DNA of 7,805 nucleotides from an uncultured Acidobacteriota bacterium (GCA_903847195.1 CAINCZ010000103.1:1-7805), one strand, 5' to 3'; shown: positions 1-7,805, counted from the stretch's first letter. Translations and numbers: made by a program. Notes: generated by a model from the sequence alone, not told the origin.

Positions 1-471
1 CAGCAGAAAGGTCTGGCTGTCGCCGAAGTCTTCGCTCGAGAAGTTGACCAGTTGAATCGCGCCCAGAACGCGATCACGCGACTTCAGGGGAAAGCACAGC
101 ATCGACCGGCATTGCACACTCGCAAACTGCCCGGTCCCCGGGGCGAACCGCGGATCCTTGGTCACGTCCGGCACAATGACCGGTTCGCCAAACTGCACTA
201 CCCAGCCCGCCACGCCTTCTCCCAGCCGCAGCCGCCGCTTCGCCCCCTCCGCCGAATCGCCGACTGCGATCGCCGGATAAATCTCCTGGTTCGCCTCATC
301 CCACATCAACAACGACCAGGTCGCCGGGCGAAATATCTCCGCCACCTGTTCCATGATTGTCTGCAGGATGGAATTCAGGTTCAGGGATGAGGTTATGGCT
401 TTGGCTACGTTGTGGAAAACGTCAACCTCTTGCCACTTGCGTCCTCGATCCGAGCCGGAAGCGCCGCTCAT
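1..471 (-). CDS. GAF-domain protein, N-terminal part (3' end outside window)
   Basis: Read on the - strand from the ATG at 471-469, the frame stays open for 157 codons to the window edge, so the C-terminus is missing. After about 15 variable residues, the segment from about residue 18 looks like a GAF domain. It begins with a helix (FHNVAKAITSSLNLNSIL) of the kind that opens many GAF sensors. The typical GEGVAGWVVQFGEPVIVPDV stretch follows at 84-103, then KDPRF at 105-109 and SMLCFPLKSRDRVLGAIQLV at 123-142. GAF domains bind small ligands or serve as dimerisation and signalling modules. The output domain (histidine kinase, cyclase, phosphatase, or none) lies outside the window, so the function stays open. 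No membrane segment is visible in this part. A purine-rich AAGGAAGG lies three bases before the ATG, and a sigma70-like promoter lies about 70 bases upstream. A TTG five codons upstream is a less likely start. Confidence 0.85.
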   Translation of the reverse strand, partial: MSGASGSDRGRKWQEVDVFHNVAKAITSSLNLNSILQTIMEQVAEIFRPATWSLLMWDEANQEIYPAIAVGDSAEGAKRRLRLGEGVAGWVVQFGEPVIVPDVTKDPRFAPGTGQFASVQCRSMLCFPLKSRDRVLGAIQLVNFSSEDFGDSQTFLL

Positions 472-540
472 GAACCTTCCTTGCAATGCGCGTAGGCGGG
501 CAGCGGATCCGCTTTCACGGCCACCACCCCGCGAAGGCGC

Positions 541-570
541 ATTATAAGTTGGCCCGGCGCCCCTTCACAA
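541..570 (-). promoter_or_regulatory. sigma70-like promoter for the GAF-domain gene
   Basis: On the - strand there is a perfect -10 box TATAAT (546-541) preceded by TTGTGA (570-565, four of six matches to TTGACA), with an 18-base spacer. Transcription would start near 534, giving a leader of about 60 bases before the ATG at 471. Called from sequence match only. Confidence 0.6.
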
Positions 571-633
571 CCAGCATTGTGCGTCCCCAGCTTACCTTCG
601 GCATGAATTTGCGCTGAAAACGCAGCAACTTAA

Positions 634-663
634 TTGACAGCCCGGGCGCTGTAAACCTATGAT
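634..663 (+). promoter_or_regulatory. strong sigma70-like promoter for the RodZ-like gene
   Basis: A perfect -35 box TTGACA (634-639) and a -10 box TATGAT (658-663, five of six matches) are separated by 18 bases. Transcription would start near 670, about 60 bases before the GTG start at 732. This promoter is divergent from the one at 541-570; the -35 boxes are 63 bases apart, so a shared regulator could act on both. Confidence 0.7.
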
Positions 664-731
664 GCTGGGGTCAGAATCATATCTTAATGCATCGCGTAGG
701 CTGGCCCAGCGACTAGGTCAGGGAGGTCGAA

Positions 732-1682
732 GTGGCTTTCGGCGAACGGTTGCAGCGCGAAAGAGAGATGCGCGGCATCACGCTGGAAGAAATTTCCAAG
801 GCGACCCGCATTGGCACCCGCTCCCTTCGCGCCCTCGAACAGGAAGACTTCGGCAAGCTGCCTGGCGGCATCTTCAACAAGGGTTTCGTGCGTGCTTATG
901 CCCGCTATCTCGGCATCGACGAAGAGCAGGCCGTCATTGATTACATAGCCGCCCTCGGCGAGCCCGACGACCCGGCGCTCGACAGCGAACGCCTGAAAAA
1001 GCTCGAAGCCAACTGGAAGCCTCCGCGCAGGAACCGGCTCGGCATCGACCCTTATTTCCGCATACCGTGGCGCGGCCTCGCCCTGATCGCAGGTTTTGTC
1101 GTCGTTGTGGCGCTGGGCTGGCACTTTCGTAACGGTCCGCTCGACCCTATTCGCCTGCTACAGGCGCTCCGCGCCGCAGCCCCGGCAAGACTGGTTGCGC
1201 CGACCGCGCAGCCCGTGCCAGCCAGCACTCAGGCGGCCGCGCCGGTCGAGGTTCTGAAGTCTGAACCCGCTGCCTCTCCGCTTCCTCCTGCTCCATTGCC
1301 GGCCACCGCACAGCCGATACCCGAGCCCACCCCAAAACCCGAAGCCAAAGCCACGACCGTCGCGGCCAAGGCGAAACCTGAGCCAACGGCGGCTCAGTCC
1401 GGCTCCAGCAAGTTGGGTAAAGATGCGTTCAGCTTGCGCGTCTATGCCCGCAAGCAGTCCTGGGTCACCATTGAGGCTGACGGCCAGACCAAGGTGAGCC
1501 GCATGCTCGAAGCCGGCCAGTTTCGCAGCGTCCCGGCCAGCAGCCGCATAAGGCTCGTGGTCGGCGACCCGGCTTCGGTCGATGTCTATTGGAACGAACG
1601 CAAGCAGCCTTCCCTCGGTCGTGCCGGCGCTCCCAGCGTCGTTTATTTCACACCCGCCGGCCTACAGGCCGATACCCGTTAG
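732..1682 (+). CDS. RodZ-like helix-turn-helix membrane protein
   Basis: This 316-residue protein starts at a GTG preceded by a strong GGGAGGT ribosome binding site (721-727). An Xre/Cro-like helix-turn-helix, as in the HTH_25 family of RodZ, covers about residues 3-72 (LEEISKATRIGTRSLRALEQ and GGIFNKGFVRAYARYLGID). One membrane segment follows at about 113-130 (WRGLALIAGFVVVVALGW), then a Pro/Ala-rich linker at about 150-228. A C-terminal beta domain of the DUF4115 type occupies about 232-312 (SWVTIEADGQ, VDVYWNERK). This order of cytoplasmic HTH, single membrane pass, low-complexity periplasmic linker and beta domain is that of RodZ, which links MreB filaments to the cell-wall synthesis machinery. 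The aromatic residues with which E. coli RodZ contacts MreB cannot be assigned by eye, so a RodZ-like regulator without MreB partnership is possible. It has its own promoter, and metK follows after 218 bases. Confidence 0.82.
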   Translation: MAFGERLQREREMRGITLEEISKATRIGTRSLRALEQEDFGKLPGGIFNKGFVRAYARYLGIDEEQAVIDYIAALGEPDDPALDSERLKKLEANWKPPRRNRLGIDPYFRIPWRGLALIAGFVVVVALGWHFRNGPLDPIRLLQALRAAAPARLVAPTAQPVPASTQAAAPVEVLKSEPAASPLPPAPLPATAQPIPEPTPKPEAKATTVAAKAKPEPTAAQSGSSKLGKDAFSLRVYARKQSWVTIEADGQTKVSRMLEAGQFRSVPASSRIRLVVGDPASVDVYWNERKQPSLGRAGAPSVVYFTPAGLQADTR

Positions 1683-1743
1683 CGCCTCTGCCGAGCCGGT
1701 CTGCAAGTGTATGTTTTTTCAGTGATTCCACTCGATTCACCAG

Positions 1744-1900
1744 CCGCACGCTCGCTGCGGGTATAGAGCCGTTCAGTGGCATTTCGATTGCGCGCCGCCG
1801 ACCCAGAATGCTAACTTCATAGAGTCTGCCAATTGCTGCTCTAGCGTTCAGTGGCCCGCCCCCGCGTGGTGATGCCGGCTAAAGGAGACAGGAGAATTTA
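1744..1900 (+). promoter_or_regulatory. metK leader, candidate cis-regulatory RNA
   Basis: The gap from 1683 to 1900 holds no gene. Within it are a small hairpin (CCGCA 1744-1748 with TGCGG 1756-1760) and an 11-base direct repeat. The 3' end, CGCGTGGTGATGCCGGCTAAAGG (1863-1885), recalls conserved pieces of SAM-II riboswitches: CGCGUGGUGAU at the 5' side and GCUAAA at the 3' side. In a known SAM-II these pieces are farther apart. A long-loop pseudoknot can be drawn by pairing TGCGGG 1756-1761 with CCCGCG 1861-1866 and GGCAT 1778-1782 with ATGCC 1872-1876; the first pairing competes with the small hairpin. This is inference from eye alignment and may be coincidence. The metK ribosome binding site GGAG (1891-1894) lies six bases before the start codon. 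No convincing -35/-10 pair was found. Confidence 0.25.
1770..1855 (+). repeat. 11-base direct repeat in the metK leader
   Basis: CGTTCAGTGGC occurs at 1770-1780 and again at 1845-1855, 75 bases apart. A shorter match, TTCAGTG, lies at 1718-1724. All copies lie between the RodZ-like gene and metK. They could be operator half-sites or parts of a structured leader; no function is assigned. Confidence 0.5.
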
Positions 1901-4430
<2,530 letters not shown>

Positions 4431-4451
4431 TCCGGCGCAGCAGCGTTCACG

Positions 4452-4481
4452 ACAGGCGGCTTTACGGCCGCCTGTTTTCTT
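4452..4481 (+). terminator. intrinsic terminator after ahcY
   Basis: A perfect 9-bp stem (ACAGGCGGC 4452-4460 with GCCGCCTGT 4467-4475) with a TTTACG loop is followed by TTTCTT. It lies 21 bases after the ahcY stop and closes the metK-ahcY unit. Confidence 0.9.
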
Positions 4482-4592
4482 ATGTGCCGTTCTTGTGCAG
4501 AAGCACTTCGACTGCGGCCCGTGGCCGTCGAGTTCTGGTTGCTGTGCTTCCTGGTTGTAGAAGTAGTGAACCCTGTTCAACTTTGAAGGAGT

Positions 4593-4612
4593 CGGCAGGA
4601 AAGCTCTTGCCG
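4593..4612 (+). repeat. leader hairpin A (shared apex with 5541-5558)
   Basis: CGGCAGGAAAGCTCTTGCCG folds into an 8-bp stem with one G-U pair and an AAGC loop. It ends 12 bases before the ATG at 4625 and lies just behind a GAAGGAG (4585-4591). The 10-base apex GGAAAGCTCT and the flanking CGGC/GCCGT recur in the bacterioferritin leader. No T-run follows, so it is not a terminator. Confidence 0.55.
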
Positions 4613-4624
4613 TAAACTACCAGC

Positions 4625-5497
4625 ATGCGGAACCAAGGCAGGATTACGGAGCCCGGCTCGGCGCTCAAGGGCCGACGGGACGCGGTCATGAGTAAGAGTG
4701 CAAAACGAGTCCCGGCCCGCGGCACCGCTTCGGCCGACTCCGGCGCCCTCGTCCCCTTGAATGTTGTTCTGGCCGACAGCCAGGCAATCTTCCGGGTCGG
4801 CATCAGCAAGGTTCTTTCGGCCGAAGCCGGCATCGTCGTTCAGGGCCAGGCCGAAAGCCTCGGCGAGTTACTCACCCTGCTGTCCACTCAATCCACGGAC
4901 GTTCTGTTGCTTGAGGCATCGCTTTCGCCCACCCCGGCCGAAGCCATCTCCGAGATCATCAAGCGTGTCCCCGACGTCTGCATCGTCCTGCTGCTGAACA
5001 CGGCCCCCAGCGAGATGGAAACCGTCGAATACCTGCGCCGCGGCGTGCGCGGGCTGGTAGCCCGCTCGGTCGCCCCCGAACTGCTGACCAAGTGCCTGCG
5101 CAAGGTCTATGAAGGCGAGCATTGGATCGGGCGCACCGCTGTCACCTGGGTGCTCAGGGCATTCCGCGCCCAGTCGGCGCAGCTCCGCTCCGTCGACCCG
5201 CGCCAGCGCCTCAGCGAGCGCGAACTGCTCATCATCTCCGGCGTCACCCAGGGACTGCGCAACAAGGACATCGCTCGCGAAATCGGCACCAGTGAGCAGG
5301 TCATCAAGAATTACCTGCGCAAAATCTACGAGAAACTCGGCATCAACGACCGACTGGAACTCGCCCTTTACACCGTGCATAAGCGCCTGCTGGAGGCATT
5401 CCCGGCTTCGGCCCAAGCCGACGCCGGCGGAACGCAGCCTGCCACCGGAGAAGCGGGCGCCGTCGGGCCCGAGCGCGTCCTGCCCGTCGCCCCTTAA
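4625..5497 (+). CDS. LuxR/NarL-type regulator with atypical receiver domain
   Basis: This 290-residue protein has a receiver-like domain at about 45-165 and a GerE/LuxR DNA-binding domain at about 194-257 (LSERELLIISGVTQGLRNKD, IAREIGTSEQVIKNYLRKIY). A variable 35-residue tail follows. It is probably a DNA-binding transcription regulator in the cytoplasm. Against NarL, the phosphorylated Asp of DLILLDLNMP corresponds to Glu97 in DVLLLEASLS. One Asp of the acidic pair is replaced (ADS at 50-52), and the conserved Lys is Arg147 (GLVARS). Normal phosphorelay control is therefore unlikely; a pseudo-receiver or permanently active form is inferred. No kinase is adjacent. The start is uncertain. ATG 4625 has no close ribosome binding site, but GAAGGAG lies upstream beyond a hairpin that could bring it near. 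ATG 4688 (269 residues, MSKSAKRV) has a weak GGGA seven bases before it. Targets are unknown. Confidence 0.85.
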   Translation: MRNQGRITEPGSALKGRRDAVMSKSAKRVPARGTASADSGALVPLNVVLADSQAIFRVGISKVLSAEAGIVVQGQAESLGELLTLLSTQSTDVLLLEASLSPTPAEAISEIIKRVPDVCIVLLLNTAPSEMETVEYLRRGVRGLVARSVAPELLTKCLRKVYEGEHWIGRTAVTWVLRAFRAQSAQLRSVDPRQRLSERELLIISGVTQGLRNKDIAREIGTSEQVIKNYLRKIYEKLGINDRLELALYTVHKRLLEAFPASAQADAGGTQPATGEAGAVGPERVLPVAP

Positions 5498-5523
5498 CCA
5501 GACCGGCTTCACTGGGTTACAAT
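5494..5523 (+). promoter_or_regulatory. possible promoter for the bacterioferritin gene
   Basis: TACAAT (5518-5523, five of six matches to TATAAT) is preceded at 18 bases by TTAACC (5494-5499, four of six matches to TTGACA). The -35 box overlaps the stop codon of the regulator gene. Transcription would begin near 5530, so leader hairpin B would lie at the 5' end of the bacterioferritin mRNA. No iron-regulator (Fur) box was recognised. Confidence 0.45.
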
Positions 5524-5540
5524 TCTCTGTTCCGACCAGG

Positions 5541-5558
5541 CGGCGGAAAGCTCTGCCG
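5541..5558 (+). repeat. leader hairpin B (shared apex with 4593-4612)
   Basis: CGGCGGAAAGCTCTGCCG folds into a 7-bp stem with one G-U pair and the same AAGC loop as hairpin A. Relative to hairpin A it lacks one A-T pair, with one base missing from each arm, so pairing is kept. It lies 40 bases before the GTG start of the bacterioferritin gene. Confidence 0.55.
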
Positions 5559-5598
5559 TTTCGAACACTGGCCTGCTCATCTGCGAAAGGACAAAGAC

Positions 5599-6087
5599 GT
5601 GAAAGGCGATCCGAAGGTCATTGCTGTGCTCAACGAAGTGCTCAAGGCTGAGCTCACCGCCATCAATCAGTACTTCCTTCATGCCGAGATGCGCGCTAAC
5701 TGGGGCTACTATCGCCTGGCCGGCCACACCCGCAAGGAGTCCATCGAAGAGATGGTTCACGCCGAAAAGTGCATGGAACGCATTCTGTTCCTCGACGGCG
5801 CTCCCAACATGAGCGACTACTTCAAGATCAATATCGGCCAGAACGTCCAGCAGCAGTTGAACAACGACCTCGAGCTCGAGTTGAACGCCGTCAAGCGCCT
5901 CAATGAAGGCATCGTGCTCTGCCGTGAGCTCAAGGACGACGGCACGCGCGACCTGCTGACCGAGATCCTCGAGGACGAAGAAGAACACATCGACTGGATC
6001 GAAGCCCAGCTTCACTCCATCGAGGAAATGGGCATCCAGAACTATCTCGCGCAGTGGATGGGCGACTCCAAGGACGAGAAGAAGTAG
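5599..6087 (+). CDS. bfr: bacterioferritin
   Basis: This cytoplasmic iron-storage protein oxidises Fe2+ at a di-iron centre and deposits it as a mineral inside a 24-subunit cage. Members of the family bind haem between subunit pairs. The 162-residue protein begins MKGDPKVI and aligns without gaps at the metal ligands of E. coli Bfr. Ferroxidase ligands Glu18, Glu51, His54, Glu94, Glu127 and His130 are all present, and the haem-ligand Met52 (EEMVHAEK) is conserved. The start is a GTG with AAAGGA (5586-5591) seven bases upstream, and it matches the family N-terminus. It probably has its own promoter overlapping the end of the regulator gene. No bacterioferritin-associated ferredoxin is seen nearby. 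The last eight residues (GDSKDEKK) are a charged tail. Confidence 0.96.
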   Translation: MKGDPKVIAVLNEVLKAELTAINQYFLHAEMRANWGYYRLAGHTRKESIEEMVHAEKCMERILFLDGAPNMSDYFKINIGQNVQQQLNNDLELELNAVKRLNEGIVLCRELKDDGTRDLLTEILEDEEEHIDWIEAQLHSIEEMGIQNYLAQWMGDSKDEKK

Positions 6088-6222
6088 CCGCCATGATCGC
6101 GGCGGTCCCGCACCCGTCGCGATTTTGTGCCGCTGCGATGTTTCGCGTCCCGGCCCGCATGAGAGTTGGTCCGGTGCTTGCTGGAGCAGATGTCCACCAA
6201 AACCGGTGCGCTCGCAATTCGG

Positions 6223-6249
6223 AGGCGGAAAGCGCACGGCTTTCCGCCT
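6223..6249 (+). terminator. strong hairpin after bfr, terminator-like without U-tract
   Basis: An 11-bp perfect stem (AGGCGGAAAGC 6223-6233 with GCTTTCCGCCT 6239-6249) has a 5-base loop GCACG. It is followed by TCACCTGTT rather than a T-run, so it is a weak candidate for bfr 3'-end formation. Together with the smaller CCGCC/GGCGG hairpin at 6088-6105 it is the only structure seen in the gap between bfr and the tRNA. It shares GGCGGAAAGC with leader hairpin B. Confidence 0.45.
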
Positions 6250-6293
6250 TCACCTGTTAAAATAAATCTGTCCCGCACTCCCAGCGGGCCTGC

Positions 6294-6383
6294 GGAGAGA
6301 TGGCCGAGTGGCTGAAGGCGCACGCTTGGAAAGCGTGTATAGGGGAAACTCTATCGAGGGTTCGAATCCCTCTCTCTCCGCCA
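6294..6383 (+). tRNA. tRNA-Ser, anticodon GGA
   Basis: The 90-base gene folds as a class II tRNA. The acceptor arm pairs GGAGAGA (6294-6300) with TCTCTCC (6373-6379), followed by discriminator G6380 and an encoded CCA (6381-6383). The anticodon stem CACGC/GCGTG encloses the loop TTGGAAA with anticodon GGA at 6328-6330, reading UCC and UCU. A long variable arm (TATAGGGGAAACTCTATC) fits serine, and the T arm is GAGGG-TTCGAAT-CCCTC. A TAAAAT (6258-6263) upstream could be its -10 box; a small CCCGC/GCGGG hairpin lies at 6272-6288. Confidence 0.97.
6357..6383 (+). other. probable integration site (att) in the 3' end of tRNA-Ser
   Basis: A tyrosine recombinase gene in the same direction starts 102 bases after the tRNA end. 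Such elements commonly recombine into the T arm and acceptor end of the target tRNA, restoring it. The exact crossover is not visible because the second copy of the repeat would lie at the far end of the element, outside the window. Confidence 0.45.
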
Positions 6384-6411
6384 TTCCTTTAAATACAACA
6401 ACTTAGCGGCT

Positions 6412-6434
6412 TGGCTACCACGGGTGGCTACCCG
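6412..6434 (+). repeat. tandem TGGCTACC repeat before the integrase
   Basis: TGGCTACC occurs at 6412-6419 and 6425-6432, with starts 13 bases apart. The second copy forms part of a small hairpin (CGGGT 6421-6425 with ACCCG 6430-6434). The position between attachment site and integrase start suits arm-type integrase or excisionase binding sites, or autoregulation. This role is inferred. Confidence 0.45.
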
Positions 6435-6485
6435 AATTCGTGATTTTTCCTCTGTTCTCAGTATTGGGCGCAAGAGGAAGAAATC

Positions 6486-7640
6486 ATGACCGTGAGCCTG
6501 TGGATTCGAAAGACTGCAAACGGCAAGCGCCGCTACGATAAGCCCAACAAGAACAAACTTTACCCCGATGGCACCGTCTTCTGCCTGCGTTACGCTGCCG
6601 CTGGCAAGCGTCGGTGGGAGACCCTCGACGTAAACAGCCTGAATGCCGCGCTTGCAGCGCGGGCAATGAAGGAAGCGGCACTGCTATCCGAAGGTCCCGC
6701 CGTCGCACCCGCCTTGCCGAAGCGAGTCAAAGTGGACGAAGCCATGTCGTCTTACCTCGGCACTGTTTCTGCGACGAGAGCGCACAAGACGTGGTTGGCA
6801 TACAACCTGATCCTGAACGAATTCCTCAAGTCCTGCACCAAAGAATTCATCAACCAGATCGACAAGGGTGATCTCACCGCATTCGTGGTAGCGCAGAAAA
6901 AAGGTGGACAGGATGACCGCACGGTGGCGAACCGTGTAGCGGGGGTCGTAACTTTTCTGCGGGCACACGGCATCGTCACGGTCACGCTGCGGCATAAGTT
7001 CACCGAAAAGAAGGTTAAAGCCTATTCTGTCGAGGAACTGCGTGCGCTCAACGCCGCCTCGACCGGCGAGGAGTTTCAGATTTGGCAGTTCTTTCTCGGC
7101 ACAGGATTTCGAGAAGACGAGGTCGCCCATGCTTGCTATACGGATGTTGATTTCAAATCAAAGACGATCAGCGTGCTGGAAAAACCGCAGTGGGGCTGGA
7201 AGCCAAAAGACAAAGAAGAACGCACGGTGCCAGTTCCGGATTCGCTGTTGGAACTGCTCAAGGTGTGGCAGTCGATGCATCCAGACGGCTGGCTGATCTT
7301 CCCCAATACGGACGGAAATCCCCAAGGTCACTTCTTGAGAATGCTGAAAGCGCGGGCACTGGCGGCTGAACTCAATTGCGGTCACTGCAACGGCACGCTA
7401 CAAGGCAAGGCGGTTTCCTGCAAGGATGCGGCATGCTGTGATCATTGGATTCTGCATCGGCTCCGCAAGACGTTTGCAACCATGCACCATGCGAACGGAG
7501 TCTCGGCACGAACGATTCAAGGTTGGCTCGGTCATGAGTCGCTGGAGACTACTTTGCGCTATTTGGCAGATGCAGAGTTGGGAAGCGCAAAGACCCGCAC
7601 GCAGGTCAACGGCAGTTTTGCCGAAATTGATCGCCGGTGA
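6486..7640 (+). CDS. tyrosine recombinase/integrase with Cys-rich insert
   Basis: This 384-residue site-specific recombinase cuts and rejoins DNA through a phosphotyrosine, moving the element in and out of tRNA-Ser. The N-terminal part (1-80) is basic and arm-binding-like. A SAM-like core-binding domain lies at about 83-165, and the catalytic domain at about 180-365. Catalytic residues are visible: Arg209 in GTGFREDEV, a Lys in the beta-hairpin region (K233 or K243), His324 and Arg327 in LHRLRKTFAT, His350 in GWLGHESLETT, and the nucleophile Tyr359 in LRYL. Just before the HxxR box an insert holds Cys298, His300, Cys301, Cys312, Cys317, Cys318 and His320, arranged like a zinc-binding knuckle. 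The ATG has AGAGGAAG (6473-6480) five bases upstream. All catalytic residues are intact, so the gene is probably active. Confidence 0.93.
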   Translation: MTVSLWIRKTANGKRRYDKPNKNKLYPDGTVFCLRYAAAGKRRWETLDVNSLNAALAARAMKEAALLSEGPAVAPALPKRVKVDEAMSSYLGTVSATRAHKTWLAYNLILNEFLKSCTKEFINQIDKGDLTAFVVAQKKGGQDDRTVANRVAGVVTFLRAHGIVTVTLRHKFTEKKVKAYSVEELRALNAASTGEEFQIWQFFLGTGFREDEVAHACYTDVDFKSKTISVLEKPQWGWKPKDKEERTVPVPDSLLELLKVWQSMHPDGWLIFPNTDGNPQGHFLRMLKARALAAELNCGHCNGTLQGKAVSCKDAACCDHWILHRLRKTFATMHHANGVSARTIQGWLGHESLETTLRYLADAELGSAKTRTQVNGSFAEIDRR

Positions 7641-7676
7641 ATCCACCGACCTTATTCGGTTCCAAAGGATCGAGGC

Positions 7677-7805
7677 ATGGCTCCGCTGACCCGCATCATC
7701 TTTGACACGACCGGGATCAACGCCCTCGAAGACGGTGAGCCGCCTTCATGAAGGAGTTGGAGTGTGCGACCCGGATACGCTGACGGGGACGTGCGCCAGA
7801 GCAAC
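7677..7805 (+). pseudogene. possible decayed PIN-domain (toxin-like) gene, partial
   Basis: An ATG at 7677 with AAAGGA seven bases upstream opens a 24-codon frame (TRIIFDTTGINALEDGEPP) that stops at 7749-7751. The IIFDTTGINAL start resembles the first strand of PIN-domain ribonucleases, whose leading Asp binds metal. The similarity appears to go on in the next frame (FMKELECATRIR, from 7745) until a second stop, and then in the third frame (LTGTCARAT), as if one base were missing at each of two points. In the family as I recall it, this would read as one continuous helix and strand. The assignment rests on short stretches and the gene runs off the window. Alternatives are sequencing error or chance similarity of a short unrelated frame. 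Confidence 0.35.

Larger units (their letters stand above)
6384..7805 (+). mobile_element. left end of an integrated genetic element at tRNA-Ser
   Basis: The segment begins at a tRNA 3' end, carries an integrase as its first gene, and has visibly lower GC and more mixed codon use than metK and ahcY. It contains a decayed PIN-like gene at the right edge. The other boundary and the cargo are outside the window, so prophage, genomic island and integrative conjugative element cannot be told apart. Confidence 0.65.

Noticed and set aside
684..1124. 146-codon open frame on the - strand opposite the RodZ-like gene
   Set aside because: The + strand frame has a clear ribosome binding site, promoter and domain order; the antisense frame has none.
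1658..1719. Intrinsic terminator after the RodZ-like gene
   Set aside because: The CGGCC/GGCCG hairpin (1658-1671) and the run of six T bases (1714-1719) are more than 40 bases apart, and the stem lies inside the coding region.
5509..6237. 242-codon - strand frame opposite bfr
   Set aside because: It is opposite a bacterioferritin with all ligands conserved, and its own translation shows no domain.
6054..6260. 68-codon + strand frame after bfr
   Set aside because: It overlaps the bfr end and the 6223-6249 hairpin, lacks a ribosome binding site and shows no family feature.

Overview
The window looks like chromosome from a GC-rich soil-type bacterium. I favour Acidobacteriota (Terriglobia/Koribacter-like), because of the RodZ-like cytoskeletal protein, the short archaeal/Thermotoga-type S-adenosylhomocysteinase directly behind metK, and an integrase style I associate with that phylum. 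This placement is inference, with no marker gene behind it. Almost everything is on the + strand; only the partial gene at the left edge is on the - strand.

Layout. Positions 1-471 hold the N-terminal part of a GAF-domain protein on the - strand, running off the window. It is divergent from a RodZ-like membrane protein (732-1682), and the 260-base gap holds two back-to-back sigma70-like promoters. A 218-base leader with direct repeats and a possible pseudoknot precedes metK (1901-3082). Seventy bases later, past a perfect 13-bp hairpin, lies ahcY (3153-4430), closed by a clear intrinsic terminator (4452-4481). Next come a LuxR/NarL-type regulator with an atypical receiver domain (4625-5497) and a bacterioferritin (5599-6087). 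Each has a leader hairpin, and the two share nearly the same apex. A tRNA-Ser(GGA) gene (6294-6383) ends the core region. Directly behind it lies a tyrosine recombinase (6486-7640) and, at the right edge, the start of what looks like a decayed PIN-domain gene. This is the left end of an integrated element that continues beyond the window.

How the genes work together. MetK makes S-adenosylmethionine from methionine and ATP. AhcY removes the S-adenosylhomocysteine left by methyltransferases. The pair therefore forms a compact activated-methyl-cycle operon ending at the 4452 terminator. The regulator and bacterioferritin are separate units, probably with their own promoters. The integrase is a horizontally acquired module that uses tRNA-Ser as its target.

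The observations most worth a second look are: the paired leader hairpins at 4593 and 5541; the Asp-to-Glu change at the receiver phosphorylation site; the SAM-II-like bases and possible long-loop pseudoknot before metK; the archaeal-type AhcY with Thr in place of the usual active-site-region Cys; the cysteine-rich insert in the integrase; and the frameshifted PIN-like gene. I saw no CRISPR array and no recognisable complete defence system.
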